Below are positions 27,181-37,444 of a stretch of DNA of 64,000 nt, in pieces (positions within the stretch are counted from its first letter, which is position 1; each line of letters opens with the position of its first letter). Source of the stretch: Tissierella simiarum. GTDB taxonomy: Bacteria; Bacillota; Clostridia; Tissierellales; Tissierellaceae. The notes under the pieces are model-generated. The model worked only from the letters and a program-made list of their open reading frames with translations. It was not told where the DNA came from and did no database searches. A program made the position numbers and the translations under genes. The stretch is from contig NZ_JAHLPM010000008.1 of the NCBI RefSeq assembly GCF_018917865.1, forward strand, positions 62,001-126,000, written 5' to 3'.

Positions 27181-27738
27181 CTCTTCAATTTTTGATAGAT
27201 TTCTTTTTTATTTAGTAAAGTGTAAAATATTTAAATTTACTGGAAACCAAATCTTAGTTTGAAATAGAATTTAATATAAGAGATCGTATTTTCTTTTATG
27301 ATTTTTGAAAGGCTTGTCCAAGAGATTTGGATATTGTTTGGCTGTTTCAACATTTTTTTACTTATTTGTATGTGTTTTAATTACTATGGATATTTTAAGT
27401 ATTTATTACAAATCTTACTTTTCCTTATATTTACATTATAGCATGTAATATATCAAAAAGCATTAACTATTTATGCATTTAAAAACTTTTTCCAATTTTA
27501 TATTTCTAGTCTAATTAATAAGTCTTTCGAATCATCTATTCATTACTATCAACCCTAGATTCCATTATCATTTTATTTTCTTCTTGATGAATTAAATTCT
27601 CTTTTTCAATAAAAATAAGGAAACCTAATAAACGATAAATGTTATATCAGATTTCCTTATTTTTATGAGGTTATGTTATGTGCTAGTATTCACAGCATAA
27701 TAAAAGAATCTGATTTAAAAAATCAGATTCTTTTATTA
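27181..27738. other. non-coding stretch upstream of lanB with two hairpins
   Basis: No supported gene. Hairpin 1: arms AAAAATAAGGAAA (27611-27623) and TTTCCTTATTTTT (27652-27664). Hairpin 2: 18-bp perfect stem 27699-27716 / 27720-27737 with loop AAA, touching the MATE stop and ending in a T-rich tail, a likely terminator for the MATE gene. The lanB promoter must lie roughly in 27190-27600, but I see no clear boxes. Confidence 0.6.
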
Positions 27739-29118
27739 TTAAACATTAATAGGATCTTCTAATTTTATTACTCTCTTCTGCCATCTATTTTTTCTATATA
27801 CCCAATAGCCATAAATACATACTATTAAATTGCTAAAACTCATAGAAAACCATATTCCTACTGGTCCGAAATCTGTAAAGTACTTAAAAATAAGTATCAT
27901 TGGTAGCCTAACAAACCACAATCTGCCAATTTCCATAGCCATAGAATATTTTGTATTACCTGAACCCTGGAATATCCCTTGTAAAACACTAAATATTCCC
28001 ATTAAAGGCATGGAAAAAGATATGTATTGTAAATAAGTTATACCTTGATATATTACTGTAGGATCATCCTTTGATTGTATAAAGAAATCTATTATTGCAG
28101 CATCTTTCCATAACATCAAGACACAACCAACTATTCCAAATATCAAAGTAAGTTTTATAGCTTTCATAAAAGCTTCTTTAACTCTATCAACTTGATTAGC
28201 ACCTATATTTTGACCTACTATTGCTGTTAATGCTGCTCCAATTCCCATGGCTGGCTGCATTACTAAAGAAGTTATTCTATTTACCATTCCAAAGGCAGCT
28301 ATAGTTGCTGTTCCATAAGAAGCTATAAACCCATTTAATACTATAAACCCTAAAGAAGAACCAGATTGACCTATAGAAGATGGTAATCCTACTTTGACTA
28401 TTTCTTTTATTATCTCTTTATTTAATTTAAATCCTTTTAACTTTGGCTTTATTTTGTTGTTTGAATTAAATAACATATAAAAGCCTACTATGGCTAATAA
28501 TGCTCTTGATAACAGAGTAGCAATGGCTGCCCCTGCTATGCCCATGTCAAAAGTAAATATAAATATTGGATCTAGCACTACATTTAATATAGCAGATATT
28601 CCGCTTAATATAGTAGGTGTCAAAGTATTTCCTTGAGCATTCATTATAGAATTAATATTAAAGAATAGAAATAAAAACGGCATATCTAAAAAAGTTATTT
28701 TTAAGTAAGTATTACTGTATCTTGCTAAATCTCCTGTGGCACCCATAGCCTTTATTATAAAAGGGCTTACTAAGTAACCTAGAAGAGCAAAGGATATAGA
28801 GCATATAAAAGATATTACTATTAGCTGATTTCCATATTCATTGGCTTCCTTAAGTCTTCCTCCACCTACTAACTGGGATAGTATGGATGTTCCTGCAATA
28901 GATAGCCCGATTCCTAAGGAAATAAAGAGAAAATTAACAGGCCAAACGAAAGAAGTAGCTGCAAAATGGACTGAACTTATTTTGCTGACCCATATTCCAT
29001 CGGCTAAATTATATAGAGTTTGTATCAGATTGTTAATCATTATGGGCAGAGATAATGTTATAAGAACCTTATAAATATCCCCTGTTAAAATTAATTCACT
29101 TTTATCTTGTTTCTTCAT
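27739..29118 (-). CDS. MATE family multidrug/metabolite efflux protein
   Basis: A 459-residue protein with twelve hydrophobic helices in two repeated halves, the MATE architecture. The conserved opening (LTGDIYKVLITLSLPIMINNLIQTLYNLADGIWVS) and the matching mid-protein segment (IKEIVKVGLPSSIGQSGSSLGFIVLNGF, split here in the description) mark the NorM/DinF-like group. It expels cationic compounds in exchange for Na+ or H+. It has its own terminator and ribosome site and does not need to belong to the neighbouring lanthipeptide locus, though export of a modified peptide cannot be excluded. Confidence 0.9.
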   Translation of the reverse strand: MKKQDKSELILTGDIYKVLITLSLPIMINNLIQTLYNLADGIWVSKISSVHFAATSFVWPVNFLFISLGIGLSIAGTSILSQLVGGGRLKEANEYGNQLIVISFICSISFALLGYLVSPFIIKAMGATGDLARYSNTYLKITFLDMPFLFLFFNINSIMNAQGNTLTPTILSGISAILNVVLDPIFIFTFDMGIAGAAIATLLSRALLAIVGFYMLFNSNNKIKPKLKGFKLNKEIIKEIVKVGLPSSIGQSGSSLGFIVLNGFIASYGTATIAAFGMVNRITSLVMQPAMGIGAALTAIVGQNIGANQVDRVKEAFMKAIKLTLIFGIVGCVLMLWKDAAIIDFFIQSKDDPTVIYQGITYLQYISFSMPLMGIFSVLQGIFQGSGNTKYSMAMEIGRLWFVRLPMILIFKYFTDFGPVGIWFSMSFSNLIVCIYGYWVYRKNRWQKRVIKLEDPINV

Positions 29119-29186
29119 CGCATCACCTTATCCCAATATATTTAGAGTCGCTAAATATATTATATCACGATATTATGAAATGGGAA

Positions 29187-29223
29187 GTAGTAAAGAGGGT
29201 AAATTATTTCCCCTCTTTACTAC
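29187..29223. repeat. hairpin upstream of MATE gene
   Basis: A 13-bp perfect stem (GTAGTAAAGAGGG 29187-29199 and CCCTCTTTACTAC 29211-29223). It lies between the MATE start and the fxsA operon end; it could be a terminator or a leader structure. Confidence 0.55.
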
Positions 29224-29241
29224 TTTATTATATTATAATAC

Positions 29242-29269
29242 AAAAAAAGAAGCACAGATAACTGTGCTT
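29242..29269 (-). terminator. terminator of the pfkA-pyk-fxsA operon
   Basis: Minus-strand hairpin AAGCACAG / CTGTGCTT (29250-29257, 29262-29269) followed on that strand by seven T (29242-29248). Confidence 0.8.
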
Positions 29270-29438
29270 TAAAAAGAATCAGTGTCCCTTTTTCTAATAT
29301 TACGATTTTAACCATTTTTTTCTAGTATATACCTATCTTAAATTATTTATTATTTTTTAACGTCCTTCTGATTAAATTATAAGAATATTCGATGATTACA
29401 AATTCTCTAATAAAACTTTCTTATTTCTGCTATATATC

Positions 29439-29831
29439 TTACCATCTTATTATAATATTAGTGTACCCTTTTCTAATCCTATCCTCAAGTTTTCTTTTAG
29501 CATATTGTTTAAACATTTCTCTAGTTCCTGGAAGAATCATTGTTATTCCAATAATATCAGTAACTATTCCTGGAAGCAGGAGAAAGAAGCCTCCTATCAA
29601 TATACATAAACCTGTTAGTAAATCATCTCCTGGCATATTCCCTTGAGATAGCTCTCTATTTATTTTGCTTATAACCAATTTTCCTTCACTTTTAGCTAAA
29701 TAATATCCAGCTATGGCTGTTAAAATAATTAGAGCTACTGTTGTCCAAAATCCCATAGCTTGGCTGGCTTTTATTAGTATATAAAGATCTAATATAGGAG
29801 TTATAATTAATAATGGAATAATTTTTTTCAT
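29439..29831 (-). CDS. fxsA: FxsA family membrane protein
   Basis: 130 residues with membrane helices at the start (IIPLLIITPILDLYILI), at 27-47 (TTVALIILTAIAGYYLAKSEG) and at 75-100 (CILIGGFFLLLPGIVTDIIG). The motif GGFFLLLPGIVTDIIG and the short basic tail are typical of FxsA, a cytoplasmic-membrane protein first known for relieving phage exclusion; its cellular task is unclear. It is last in the operon pfkA / pyk / thioesterase / fxsA and has a GGGAGTG ribosome site. No separate promoter is seen. Confidence 0.88.
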   Translation of the reverse strand: MKKIIPLLIITPILDLYILIKASQAMGFWTTVALIILTAIAGYYLAKSEGKLVISKINRELSQGNMPGDDLLTGLCILIGGFFLLLPGIVTDIIGITMILPGTREMFKQYAKRKLEDRIRKGYTNIIIRW

Positions 29832-29892
29832 TTCTATTCACTCCCTTTTATCTTTAGGGGTAAAACTCAGACTTTCAAATCAGAATAAATAA

Positions 29893-30315
29893 TTATACAG
29901 CTGACACCTGTTTCTGTAAAATTTCCCACATTTCTTTATAATTTTTCTTAAAATTAAAAGGTGTCAACTCTTTATCAACAAAAGCATGTGTAGTGTACCC
30001 TTCTGCTATTAATATATTATCTTCTTTTCTAAATAATTTATACTGAAATTCTAAGCGTACACCTTTTAACTTTACAAGTTCGGTCTTTATAATTATTTCA
30101 TCATCATATTTAGCAGGCTTTATATACTTACAATGGCCTTCTATTACTGGTAAAAGTACTCCTTTTTCTTCTAAGGCTTTATTTGATATATCCATAGTAT
30201 TTCTTAAAAAGTCTGTTCTTCCTATGTCAAACCATGTGAAATAATTACCATGATACACTACTCCCATTTGATCCGTTTCTTTATATCTTACTCTAATAGA
30301 TGTAATATGCTCCAA
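29893..30315 (-). CDS. YbgC-type acyl-CoA thioesterase
   Basis: 140 residues with a single hot-dog fold. The 4HBT signature is at residues 10-32: YKETDQMGVVYHGNYFTWFD, with the catalytic Asp and the following histidine. These enzymes hydrolyse short- or medium-chain acyl-CoA thioesters in the cytosol. The start codon is TTG, fixed by AAAGGAGGAG seven bases upstream. It lies 15 bp after pyk in the same operon. The preferred acyl chain cannot be told from the sequence. Confidence 0.87.
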   Translation of the reverse strand: MEHITSIRVRYKETDQMGVVYHGNYFTWFDIGRTDFLRNTMDISNKALEEKGVLLPVIEGHCKYIKPAKYDDEIIIKTELVKLKGVRLEFQYKLFRKEDNILIAEGYTTHAFVDKELTPFNFKKNYKEMWEILQKQVSAV

Positions 30316-30329
30316 TACTTTCTCCTCCT

Positions 30330-32087
30330 TTACAGGACTCTAGCTTCACCTCTATAAACTAACCCAGTGATACTATCTACTGTAACAGTATCTCCGTCTT
30401 TGAGTAAAGTTGTAGCACCTTCTGTTCCTACTATAGTGGGTTTTTCTAAATTTAATCCTACTATGGCAGCATGAGAAGTAAGTCCTCCTTGTTCAACTAT
30501 TATAGCCGAAGCTTTTTCCATGTATTGCACCATTTCTCTATCAGTACATACACTTACTAGTATATCACCATCTTTAAATTTATTCTTTATCTCTTCTGCA
30601 CTATTTCCTATGCATACTTTTCCAGATACAGATTCTTTACCTATACCAGCACCACGTAATAATACCTTACCTATAGTATGAACTTTAATTAAATTAGTTG
30701 ATCCCGAAACCCCTACAGGTATTCCAGCAGTTATAACTACTAGATCTCCTTCTTTAATATATCCCTTTTTTAATGCACTATGAATAGATAAGTCTATTAC
30801 TTCGTCTGTTGAATCACTTACTGTTGATAATACTGGATAAACACCCCATACTAAGGATAACTTTCTCATTACTCTTTCTGATGTAGTAGCTGCTATAATT
30901 GGTGATCTAGGCTTAAACTTTGATATAGCTCTTGAAGTATATCCTGAAGAAGTGGCAGTAATTATAGCACTTGCCCCTAGATCTTGAGCTGTTGTACAAG
31001 TTGCTTTACTGATGGCATTAGTTGTAGATACTTCATTTGCTATTGTTTTAGATTTTAAGATCTCATTATAATTTAAGGATTCTTCTGTCCTTGTAGCAAT
31101 ATTATACATAGTTCGCACAGATTCTATTGGATATTTACCAGCAGCCGTTTCTCCTGATAGCATTATAGCATCACTGCCATCAAGAATAGCATTAGCTACA
31201 TCTGTTACTTCTGCTCTTGTTGGTCTAGGATTTCTCATCATTGAATCAAGCATTTGAGTTGCCGTTATAACTGGCTTTCCAGCAATATTACATTTCTTTA
31301 TAAGCTCTTTTTGAACTAACGGTATTTCTTCTGTCTGTATTTCTACTCCTAAATCTCCTCTAGCTACCATTATTCCATCAGATGCATTTAATATTTCATC
31401 TATATTGTCTACACCTTCTTGATTTTCAATTTTAGATACTATTTCAATATATTCTCCGTTGTTCTCTTCTAATATTTTTCTTATTTCTAGTACATCTGAA
31501 GCTTTTCTAACAAAAGAAGCGGCAATAAAATCTATACCATTTTCAATCCCAAATATGATATCATCAATATCTTTCTTTGTGATAGCTGGCAAGTTTATCG
31601 AGACGTTGGGTATATTTACTCCCTTATGGTCTTTTAGTGTCCCACCATTTAAAACAATACACTTCACATCTGTATCGTTGAGAATTTCTAGAACTTTTAC
31701 TTCAACTAATCCGTCATCTATTAATATAGTATTATCCTTTTTTACATCACCTGGTAACCCCTTATAGGATACACTTACAATATCTTTGTCTCCTAATATT
31801 TCTCTAGTAGTTAAAGTAAATATATCTCCTTCTGCTAATTCTATGATTCCTTCTTTAAAGTTTCCTAGTCTTATCTCTGGTCCCTTAGTATCAAGCATTA
31901 TTCCTATAGGAAGTTCTAATTCTTCTCTTACTTTTTTAATAGTGTCTATTCTTCTTTTATGTTCTTCATGGCTTCCATGAGAAAAATTAAGACGACAAAC
32001 ATTAAGCCCTTTTAAAAATAATTCTCTTAAAACTTCTTCTTTCTCAGAAGATGGTCCAATAGTACAAACTATTTTTGTCTTTTTCAT
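30330..32087 (-). CDS. pyk: pyruvate kinase with C-terminal PEP-utilising domain
   Basis: 585 residues from the ATG at 32087 (GGAGGG nine bases before). It converts PEP and ADP to pyruvate and ATP. The N-terminus MKKTKIVCTIGPSS, the metal/substrate motif RGDLGVEI and TATQMLDSM are intact. After about residue 475 there is an added phosphohistidine-type domain containing GGLTSHAAIVG, as in the long pyruvate kinases of Bacillus and clostridia; its histidine may be structural rather than catalytic. It follows pfkA by 16 bp, so the two committed glycolytic steps are transcribed together. Confidence 0.96.
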   Translation of the reverse strand: MKKTKIVCTIGPSSEKEEVLRELFLKGLNVCRLNFSHGSHEEHKRRIDTIKKVREELELPIGIMLDTKGPEIRLGNFKEGIIELAEGDIFTLTTREILGDKDIVSVSYKGLPGDVKKDNTILIDDGLVEVKVLEILNDTDVKCIVLNGGTLKDHKGVNIPNVSINLPAITKKDIDDIIFGIENGIDFIAASFVRKASDVLEIRKILEENNGEYIEIVSKIENQEGVDNIDEILNASDGIMVARGDLGVEIQTEEIPLVQKELIKKCNIAGKPVITATQMLDSMMRNPRPTRAEVTDVANAILDGSDAIMLSGETAAGKYPIESVRTMYNIATRTEESLNYNEILKSKTIANEVSTTNAISKATCTTAQDLGASAIITATSSGYTSRAISKFKPRSPIIAATTSERVMRKLSLVWGVYPVLSTVSDSTDEVIDLSIHSALKKGYIKEGDLVVITAGIPVGVSGSTNLIKVHTIGKVLLRGAGIGKESVSGKVCIGNSAEEIKNKFKDGDILVSVCTDREMVQYMEKASAIIVEQGGLTSHAAIVGLNLEKPTIVGTEGATTLLKDGDTVTVDSITGLVYRGEARVL

Positions 32088-32103
32088 GTTTTCTATCCCT
32101 CCG

Positions 32104-33063
32104 TTAAATTGATAATACTTTAGTAGTATCATACATCTCCATATCAAAAACTTTCTTCATATTTAAAGCTTCATCTATATCCATATCAATTATTTGGTTA
32201 CATTTAATTCCTAAAGCTCTACCGCCTTTATCATTAAGTAAAAGTTCTATTGCTTTACCTCCCATTTTACTAGCAATAATTCTATCAAAGGCTGTAGGTG
32301 TCCCTCCCCTTTGAATATGTCCTAAAATAGTAACTCTAGTATCTGTCCCAGTTTTTTCGATTATAGATTTAGAAACATCATAAGCATTACCTACTCCTTC
32401 AGCTAAAACTATAATATGGTGTAGTTTACCTCTATTTCTACCCTGAATCACCCTTTTACATACTTCATCTATATCAAATTCCACTTCTGGAACGATTATA
32501 CTTTCAGCACCACCAGCTAAACCTGCATATAAAGCTATATCTCCACAGTGCCTCCCCATTACTTCAATAATATTAGCTCTACCATGAGAAGTAGAAGTAT
32601 CTCTAATTTTACTAATAGCATCTACAACGGTTTCTACGGCAGTAAAAAAGCCTATAGTATAATCAGTATACCCCATATCATTATCTATAGTACATGGAAT
32701 TCCTATAGTTGGAATTCCTGCTTCTGACAGTTTTTTAGCTCCCTTAAAGCTCCCATCTCCACCTAATATTATTAATCCATCTATTCCAAAAATCTCTAAC
32801 ACATTTACTGCTTTATTAAAACCCTCTTCTGTTCTAAATTCATCACTTCTAGCACTTCTTAACATAGTGCCTCCTCTATGAATTATGTCTGCAACAGAAG
32901 ATAGATTCATTTCTTCAATACTTCCATTTATTAGTCCATTATACCCTTGTTTTATTCCCATTACTCTTACTTTATTAAAAATTGCTGCTCTAACTACAGC
33001 TCTTATAGCTGCATTCATTCCTGGAGCATCGCCACCACTTGTTAGTACTCCTATAGTCTTCAT
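32104..33063 (-). CDS. pfkA: 6-phosphofructokinase (ATP)
   Basis: 319 residues, the standard bacterial ATP-dependent enzyme making fructose-1,6-bisphosphate. The start [22 protein letters not shown] binds [27 protein letters not shown] (catalytic Asp) and [12 protein letters not shown] are all in place, and the GGDGS glycine pattern indicates ATP rather than pyrophosphate use. It is preceded by the small gene at 33092 and by dnaE, and followed by pyk. Confidence 0.96.
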   Translation of the reverse strand: MKTIGVLTSGGDAPGMNAAIRAVVRAAIFNKVRVMGIKQGYNGLINGSIEEMNLSSVADIIHRGGTMLRSARSDEFRTEEGFNKAVNVLEIFGIDGLIILGGDGSFKGAKKLSEAGIPTIGIPCTIDNDMGYTDYTIGFFTAVETVVDAISKIRDTSTSHGRANIIEVMGRHCGDIALYAGLAGGAESIIVPEVEFDIDEVCKRVIQGRNRGKLHHIIVLAEGVGNAYDVSKSIIEKTGTDTRVTILGHIQRGGTPTAFDRIIASKMGGKAIELLLNDKGGRALGIKCNQIIDMDIDEALNMKKVFDMEMYDTTKVLSI

Positions 33064-33091
33064 TTTTAGTCCTCCTTAATCATATACTATG

Positions 33092-33286
33092 TTAAATTAT
33101 GCCCAAATCTAATAATGCCAATTGAACATCTTGAGCTTCAAATTCTGGTGCTAATATTTCATAAAGTTCATATTCTCCTTCTTTAGAAAAGAACTTTCTT
33201 TTTACAAGAAAACCTTCAGATTTTAGTCTATTCTCCACTTCCATTGCTGATTCTAGTCCCGTAGCCATATAAACAACTGTCCACAT
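33092..33286 (-). CDS. small conserved protein between dnaE and pfkA
   Basis: 64 residues starting at the ATG 33286 (AAAGGAGTG site seven bases before). It begins MWTVVYMATGLESAMEVENRL and continues with a beta-alpha-beta pattern (KSEGFLVKRK, YELYEILAPEFEAQDVQ). This looks like a small ferredoxin-fold protein of the DUF2007 kind, often seen in this position in clostridia. It has no catalytic motif I recognise. Function unknown; expression with pfkA is likely from spacing. Confidence 0.65.
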   Translation of the reverse strand: MWTVVYMATGLESAMEVENRLKSEGFLVKRKFFSKEGEYELYEILAPEFEAQDVQLALLDLGII

Positions 33287-33371
33287 TTGTAGCACTCCTT
33301 TAATATAGAATAGAAAATAATTATAAATATTATATCATATATAGCCTCTAATTTCCCCTTAAACCTTAGAT

Positions 33372-36300
33372 TTAAGAGATTTTAACGCAATTTTTTCCAA
33401 GTAGATTTTCTAGCTCAGATATTAATTGTTCACTTTCTCCATCTACCCATAAATTTCTATCGGCAATAACTGTTTTATTATCTCCTTCAATATATACGTA
33501 GACTGGAACCTCGCCTTTATATTTTAATAAAACACTTTTCAATTTTTCAAAATTATAATTTGTATTAGTCTTTGAAACCTTTACATATATTTTTTCTCTT
33601 CTATATTTATTTAATGAAGCAATTCTTTCACAAATTATTTTCGGTTCTTCTTCTTCACTTAAACTAAGTTTTCCTTCTACTACAATTATACTATCTTCCT
33701 TTAGTTGTTTGTTATATTTTTCATAAGTAGCAGGAAATACAATACACTCAATAGAACCATATAAATCTTCTAATGTTAAAAAAGCCATCATATTGTTATT
33801 CTTTGTTATTTTATTTTTCTTTTCTACTACTATACCACCAATAGTAATTCTTTGACCATCTTTTAATCCTTGAATCTTCTCTCCCATTTCTTCATCTAAT
33901 TCAAAAAGCTCTGTTGTCGTAACAGTAGATATTCTTTTTAAATCTTCTTCATAAGGTTGCAGTGGATGACCACTAATATATATTCCTAACATTTCCTTTT
34001 CCATAGTTAGCAACGCTTTTTGTGGAAACTCTTTTAAATCTGGCAAACTATCATAGGAAACCTCTGTGTCTATAGTTTCAAACATGGAGAACTGTCCCTC
34101 TACATTTCTCTTCCTATCTGCGTGAATTCCATCTATAGTCTTTTCAAAAATGGCTAATAATTGAGCTCTATTACCACCTAGACTATCCATAGCACCACAT
34201 TTTATCAGGCTTTCTACTGCCCTTTTATTCATTACTGAGGAATCAGTTTTTTCTATTCTCTCTACAAAGTCAGTAAAGCTTTTAAATTTTTCTTCTTCTC
34301 TAGCCTTAACTATGGCTTTTATAAAACCTTCTCCTACATTTTTTACTGCCATAAGACCAAATCTAATCTTATTATTAGAAACAGTAAATTTTTCGTAACT
34401 CTCATTTACATCTGGAGGAAGAATTTCTATGCCGAGTCTTTTACATTCCTGTATATACAATGATACAGAATTGGTATTCCCCATGACACTACTGATTAAA
34501 GCTGCCATAAATTCTACAGGATAATAATATTTTAACCATCCTGTTCTGTAAGCTACTACTGCATAGGCAGTTGAATGTGCTTTAGGAAACGCATATTTAG
34601 CAAAATCAATCATTAAATCATATATTTTATTTGCAGATTTCTCATCTACACCATTTCTTATTGCACCATTTATGATTACTTCTCCATTTTCATCGGTTTC
34701 CCCATATATAAACCGCTTTCTTTCTTTTTCCATTACATCCATTTTCTTTTTACTCATAGCACGTCTTACTAAATCTGCACCTCCGATAGTAAAGCCGCCT
34801 ATGTCCCTTACAATCTTCATTACTTGTTCTTGATATACAATACAACCATAGGTCATATCTAATATAGGTATAAGCTTTGAATGTAAATATTTAATTTTTG
34901 AAGAATCATGTTTACAGGCAACGAACTGTGGAATTTGATTCATCGGTCCAGGCCTAAATAAAGCATTAGCAGCTATTAAGTTTTCAAAAATATTAGGCTT
35001 TAATTCTTTTATAAATGCTCTCATTCCAGGACTTTCAAATTGAAATATACCTAAAGTTTCTGCTTTAGCAAACATTTCAAGAACTCTCGGATCATCGTAA
35101 TCGAAGTTGGAAAAATCTATTTTTATTCCATGGTTTTCTTCAATTAAATTTACTGCATCTCTAATTACTGTTAAAGTCCTCAAACCTAGAAAGTCCATTT
35201 TTAATAAGCCCAGTTCTTCTAACTCTGTCATATTAAATTGGGTAGTTATAGCATCATTATTTCTTAAAAGTGGAACATAATTTGTTATAGGCTCTTTGGA
35301 TATAACTACGCCTGCAGCATGAGTTGAAGTATGTCTAGGTAATCCTTCTACAGCCTTTGCTAAATCTATAAGATTTTTAACTTCTTCTCTTTCTTCATAG
35401 ACTTCACTTAAAGTTTTATTAACTTCTAAGGCTTTTTCTATAGTCATGCCTAATTCCATAGGAATTTGCTTCGCTATAAAATCAACTTCACCATAAGGCA
35501 TATTTATAGCCCTACCTACATCTCTAATAGAGCCTCTTGCAGCCATAGTACCAAAAGTAGCTATCTGGGCTACCTTATTTGCACCATACTTCTTGACTAC
35601 ATACTCGATAACTTCCTCTCTTCTTTCGTAGCAAAAATCTATATCAATATCAGGCATAGTGACTCTTTCTGGATTCAAAAATCTTTCAAATAGAAGCCCA
35701 TATTCTAATGGATCTATGTCTATAATCCTAAGAGCATAAGAAATAATACTTCCAGCAGAAGAACCTCTTCCTGGACCTACCATTATGCCATTATCCTTAG
35801 CAAATTTTATAAAATCCCATACTATAAGGAAATAGTCTGTATATCCCATTTGCGTTATAACATTAAACTCATACTCAAATCTATCTTTTATTTCTGGAGT
35901 AATTTCTTTATATCTTTCTTGCAAGCCTTCAAGACACAGTTTCATTAAATATTCGTCATTAGTATATCCTTCTGGAATCTCATATTTAGGTAAATGTAAA
36001 TTATTAAAGTCAATATCTACATTACATCTTTCCCCTATTTTCACTGTGTTTTCTAAAGCTTCTATTGCTTCTCCAAATATACTTTTCATTTCTTCATAGG
36101 ATTTTAGATAAAATTCATTAGTTGGAAACTTCATTCTATTAGTATCATCAATAGTTTTAGCAGTTTGGATACATAAAAGTACATCATGAACTTCAGCATC
36201 TTCTTTTCTTAAGTAGTGAACATCATTAGTAGCTACCAAAGGTATTCCCGTTTCTTTACTCATTTCAATTAACTGTTGATTCACTTGTTTCTGATCAGAA

Positions 36301-36845
36301 ATACCGTGATCTTGAAGCTCTAAGAAAAAGTTATTTTGTCCAAATATATTATTGTACTTTAAAGCTATCTCTTTAGCCCTTTTATAATTTCCATTTAACA
36401 AATGCTGTTGTACTTCTCCACCAAGACATGCACTTAATGCAATAATACCTCCATTATATTTTTCTAATATATCATGGTCTATCCTAGGCTTATAGTAAAA
36501 TCCATTTACATAACCTTCAGATACTATTTTCATTAAATTCAAATAGCCTTGATTATTCTCTGCTAATAACACCAAATGATACTGATTCTTATCTTTGGGC
36601 TCCTTTTCCGTATATTTATTCATAGCTACATAAACCTCAGAACCCAAAATTGGCTTTATGCCTCTCTCCTTTGCTTCCTTATAAAATTGAATAACTCCAA
36701 ACATGGATCCATGGTCAGTTATAGCCACTGCATCCATTCCTAATTCCTTAGTCCTATCTAAAAGACTTTTTATTCTACTAGATCCATCCAATAAGCTATA
36801 CTCTGTATGGACATGAAGGTGAACAAATTTATCTTTATAGTTCAT
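33372..36845 (-). CDS. dnaE: DNA polymerase III alpha subunit DnaE
   Basis: 1157 residues. A PHP domain begins HLHVHTEYSLLDGSSRI; the polymerase core carries the catalytic PDIDIDFCYERREEVI near residue 415 plus GRGSSAGSIISY; helix-hairpin-helix elements (IRFGLMAVKNVGEGF) and an OB-fold (ITIGGIVVEKKNKITKNN) follow. This is DnaE, not PolC, because there is no embedded 3'-5' exonuclease and the PHP lies at the N-terminus. In low-GC Gram-positives DnaE works with PolC in primer extension and error-prone synthesis. A terminator lies upstream (36890-36932), separating it from the coiled-coil gene. Confidence 0.96.
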   Translation of the reverse strand: MNYKDKFVHLHVHTEYSLLDGSSRIKSLLDRTKELGMDAVAITDHGSMFGVIQFYKEAKERGIKPILGSEVYVAMNKYTEKEPKDKNQYHLVLLAENNQGYLNLMKIVSEGYVNGFYYKPRIDHDILEKYNGGIIALSACLGGEVQQHLLNGNYKRAKEIALKYNNIFGQNNFFLELQDHGISDQKQVNQQLIEMSKETGIPLVATNDVHYLRKEDAEVHDVLLCIQTAKTIDDTNRMKFPTNEFYLKSYEEMKSIFGEAIEALENTVKIGERCNVDIDFNNLHLPKYEIPEGYTNDEYLMKLCLEGLQERYKEITPEIKDRFEYEFNVITQMGYTDYFLIVWDFIKFAKDNGIMVGPGRGSSAGSIISYALRIIDIDPLEYGLLFERFLNPERVTMPDIDIDFCYERREEVIEYVVKKYGANKVAQIATFGTMAARGSIRDVGRAINMPYGEVDFIAKQIPMELGMTIEKALEVNKTLSEVYEEREEVKNLIDLAKAVEGLPRHTSTHAAGVVISKEPITNYVPLLRNNDAITTQFNMTELEELGLLKMDFLGLRTLTVIRDAVNLIEENHGIKIDFSNFDYDDPRVLEMFAKAETLGIFQFESPGMRAFIKELKPNIFENLIAANALFRPGPMNQIPQFVACKHDSSKIKYLHSKLIPILDMTYGCIVYQEQVMKIVRDIGGFTIGGADLVRRAMSKKKMDVMEKERKRFIYGETDENGEVIINGAIRNGVDEKSANKIYDLMIDFAKYAFPKAHSTAYAVVAYRTGWLKYYYPVEFMAALISSVMGNTNSVSLYIQECKRLGIEILPPDVNESYEKFTVSNNKIRFGLMAVKNVGEGFIKAIVKAREEEKFKSFTDFVERIEKTDSSVMNKRAVESLIKCGAMDSLGGNRAQLLAIFEKTIDGIHADRKRNVEGQFSMFETIDTEVSYDSLPDLKEFPQKALLTMEKEMLGIYISGHPLQPYEEDLKRISTVTTTELFELDEEMGEKIQGLKDGQRITIGGIVVEKKNKITKNNNMMAFLTLEDLYGSIECIVFPATYEKYNKQLKEDSIIVVEGKLSLSEEEEPKIICERIASLNKYRREKIYVKVSKTNTNYNFEKLKSVLLKYKGEVPVYVYIEGDNKTVIADRNLWVDGESEQLISELENLLGKNCVKIS

Positions 36846-36889
36846 GAAATTATCCTTTCTATAATTAGTTATAACTTATTTTATCACAA

Positions 36890-36932
36890 AAAAAGAAAAA
36901 AGTTCCCTGATTTCTTAGGAAACTTTTTTTCT
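36890..36932. terminator. terminator hairpin upstream of dnaE
   Basis: Arms AAAAAAGTTCC and GGAAACTTTTTT with flanking A/T runs. It ends the minus-strand gene at 36968. Confidence 0.7.
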
Positions 36933-36967
36933 TTTTAGTTATAGGATCCTTTCACCTAAAATATTTA

Positions 36968-37324
36968 TTATTCATTTGAAGCTTTGATTTGTTTATCTCT
37001 TCTAGATAATTCAATAATCCGATTCTCATTATAGGCTGTTCTTGCTGTCAGACTATTTACATCTACTTGAAGCTTATCTAATTTTCCGTCCATTTCTTCT
37101 AGTTTATCCTTTACTACTTCTCTATTATCATATAATCCTCTTATTTTCTCCGTTAAATTATTTTCCATATTGATTATAGCTTTTCTATTTTCCCGTATTT
37201 CTTTCGAATTTTCATCTACTTTTATTTCTACACTATCAAGTCTTCCTTCTACTCTATCAAACCTTTGATTCATTTCTATATACATGGTTTCAAGTAGTTG
37301 TAGTATTTTATCATCATTACTCAT
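36968..37324 (-). CDS. short coiled-coil protein
   Basis: 118 residues, highly charged, with continuous heptads from about residue 15 to 110 (MNQRFDRVEGRLDSVEIKVD, then LEEMDGKLDKLQVDVNSL). No signal peptide or membrane segment. Such small coiled coils are common and resemble phage or transposon-borne proteins as well as chromosomal ones; I recognise no family. It is a single gene bounded by hairpins, with a fair ribosome site (GGAGGTG). Confidence 0.7.
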   Translation of the reverse strand: MSNDDKILQLLETMYIEMNQRFDRVEGRLDSVEIKVDENSKEIRENRKAIINMENNLTEKIRGLYDNREVVKDKLEEMDGKLDKLQVDVNSLTARTAYNENRIIELSRRDKQIKASNE

Positions 37325-37416
37325 AGGTTCACCTCCTAATAACTTTTTCGATTATTATGTTATTATAATTATAACATAATAGTATAGTAAATATTATTAA
37401 TTATTGATATATTATA

Positions 37417-37444
37417 AAAAAATCCCTAATAATAGGGATTTTTT
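37417..37444. terminator. terminator after the GrdX-like gene
   Basis: AAAAAATCCCTA...TAGGGATTTTTT dyad touching the stop codon of the minus-strand gene at 37445. Confidence 0.7.
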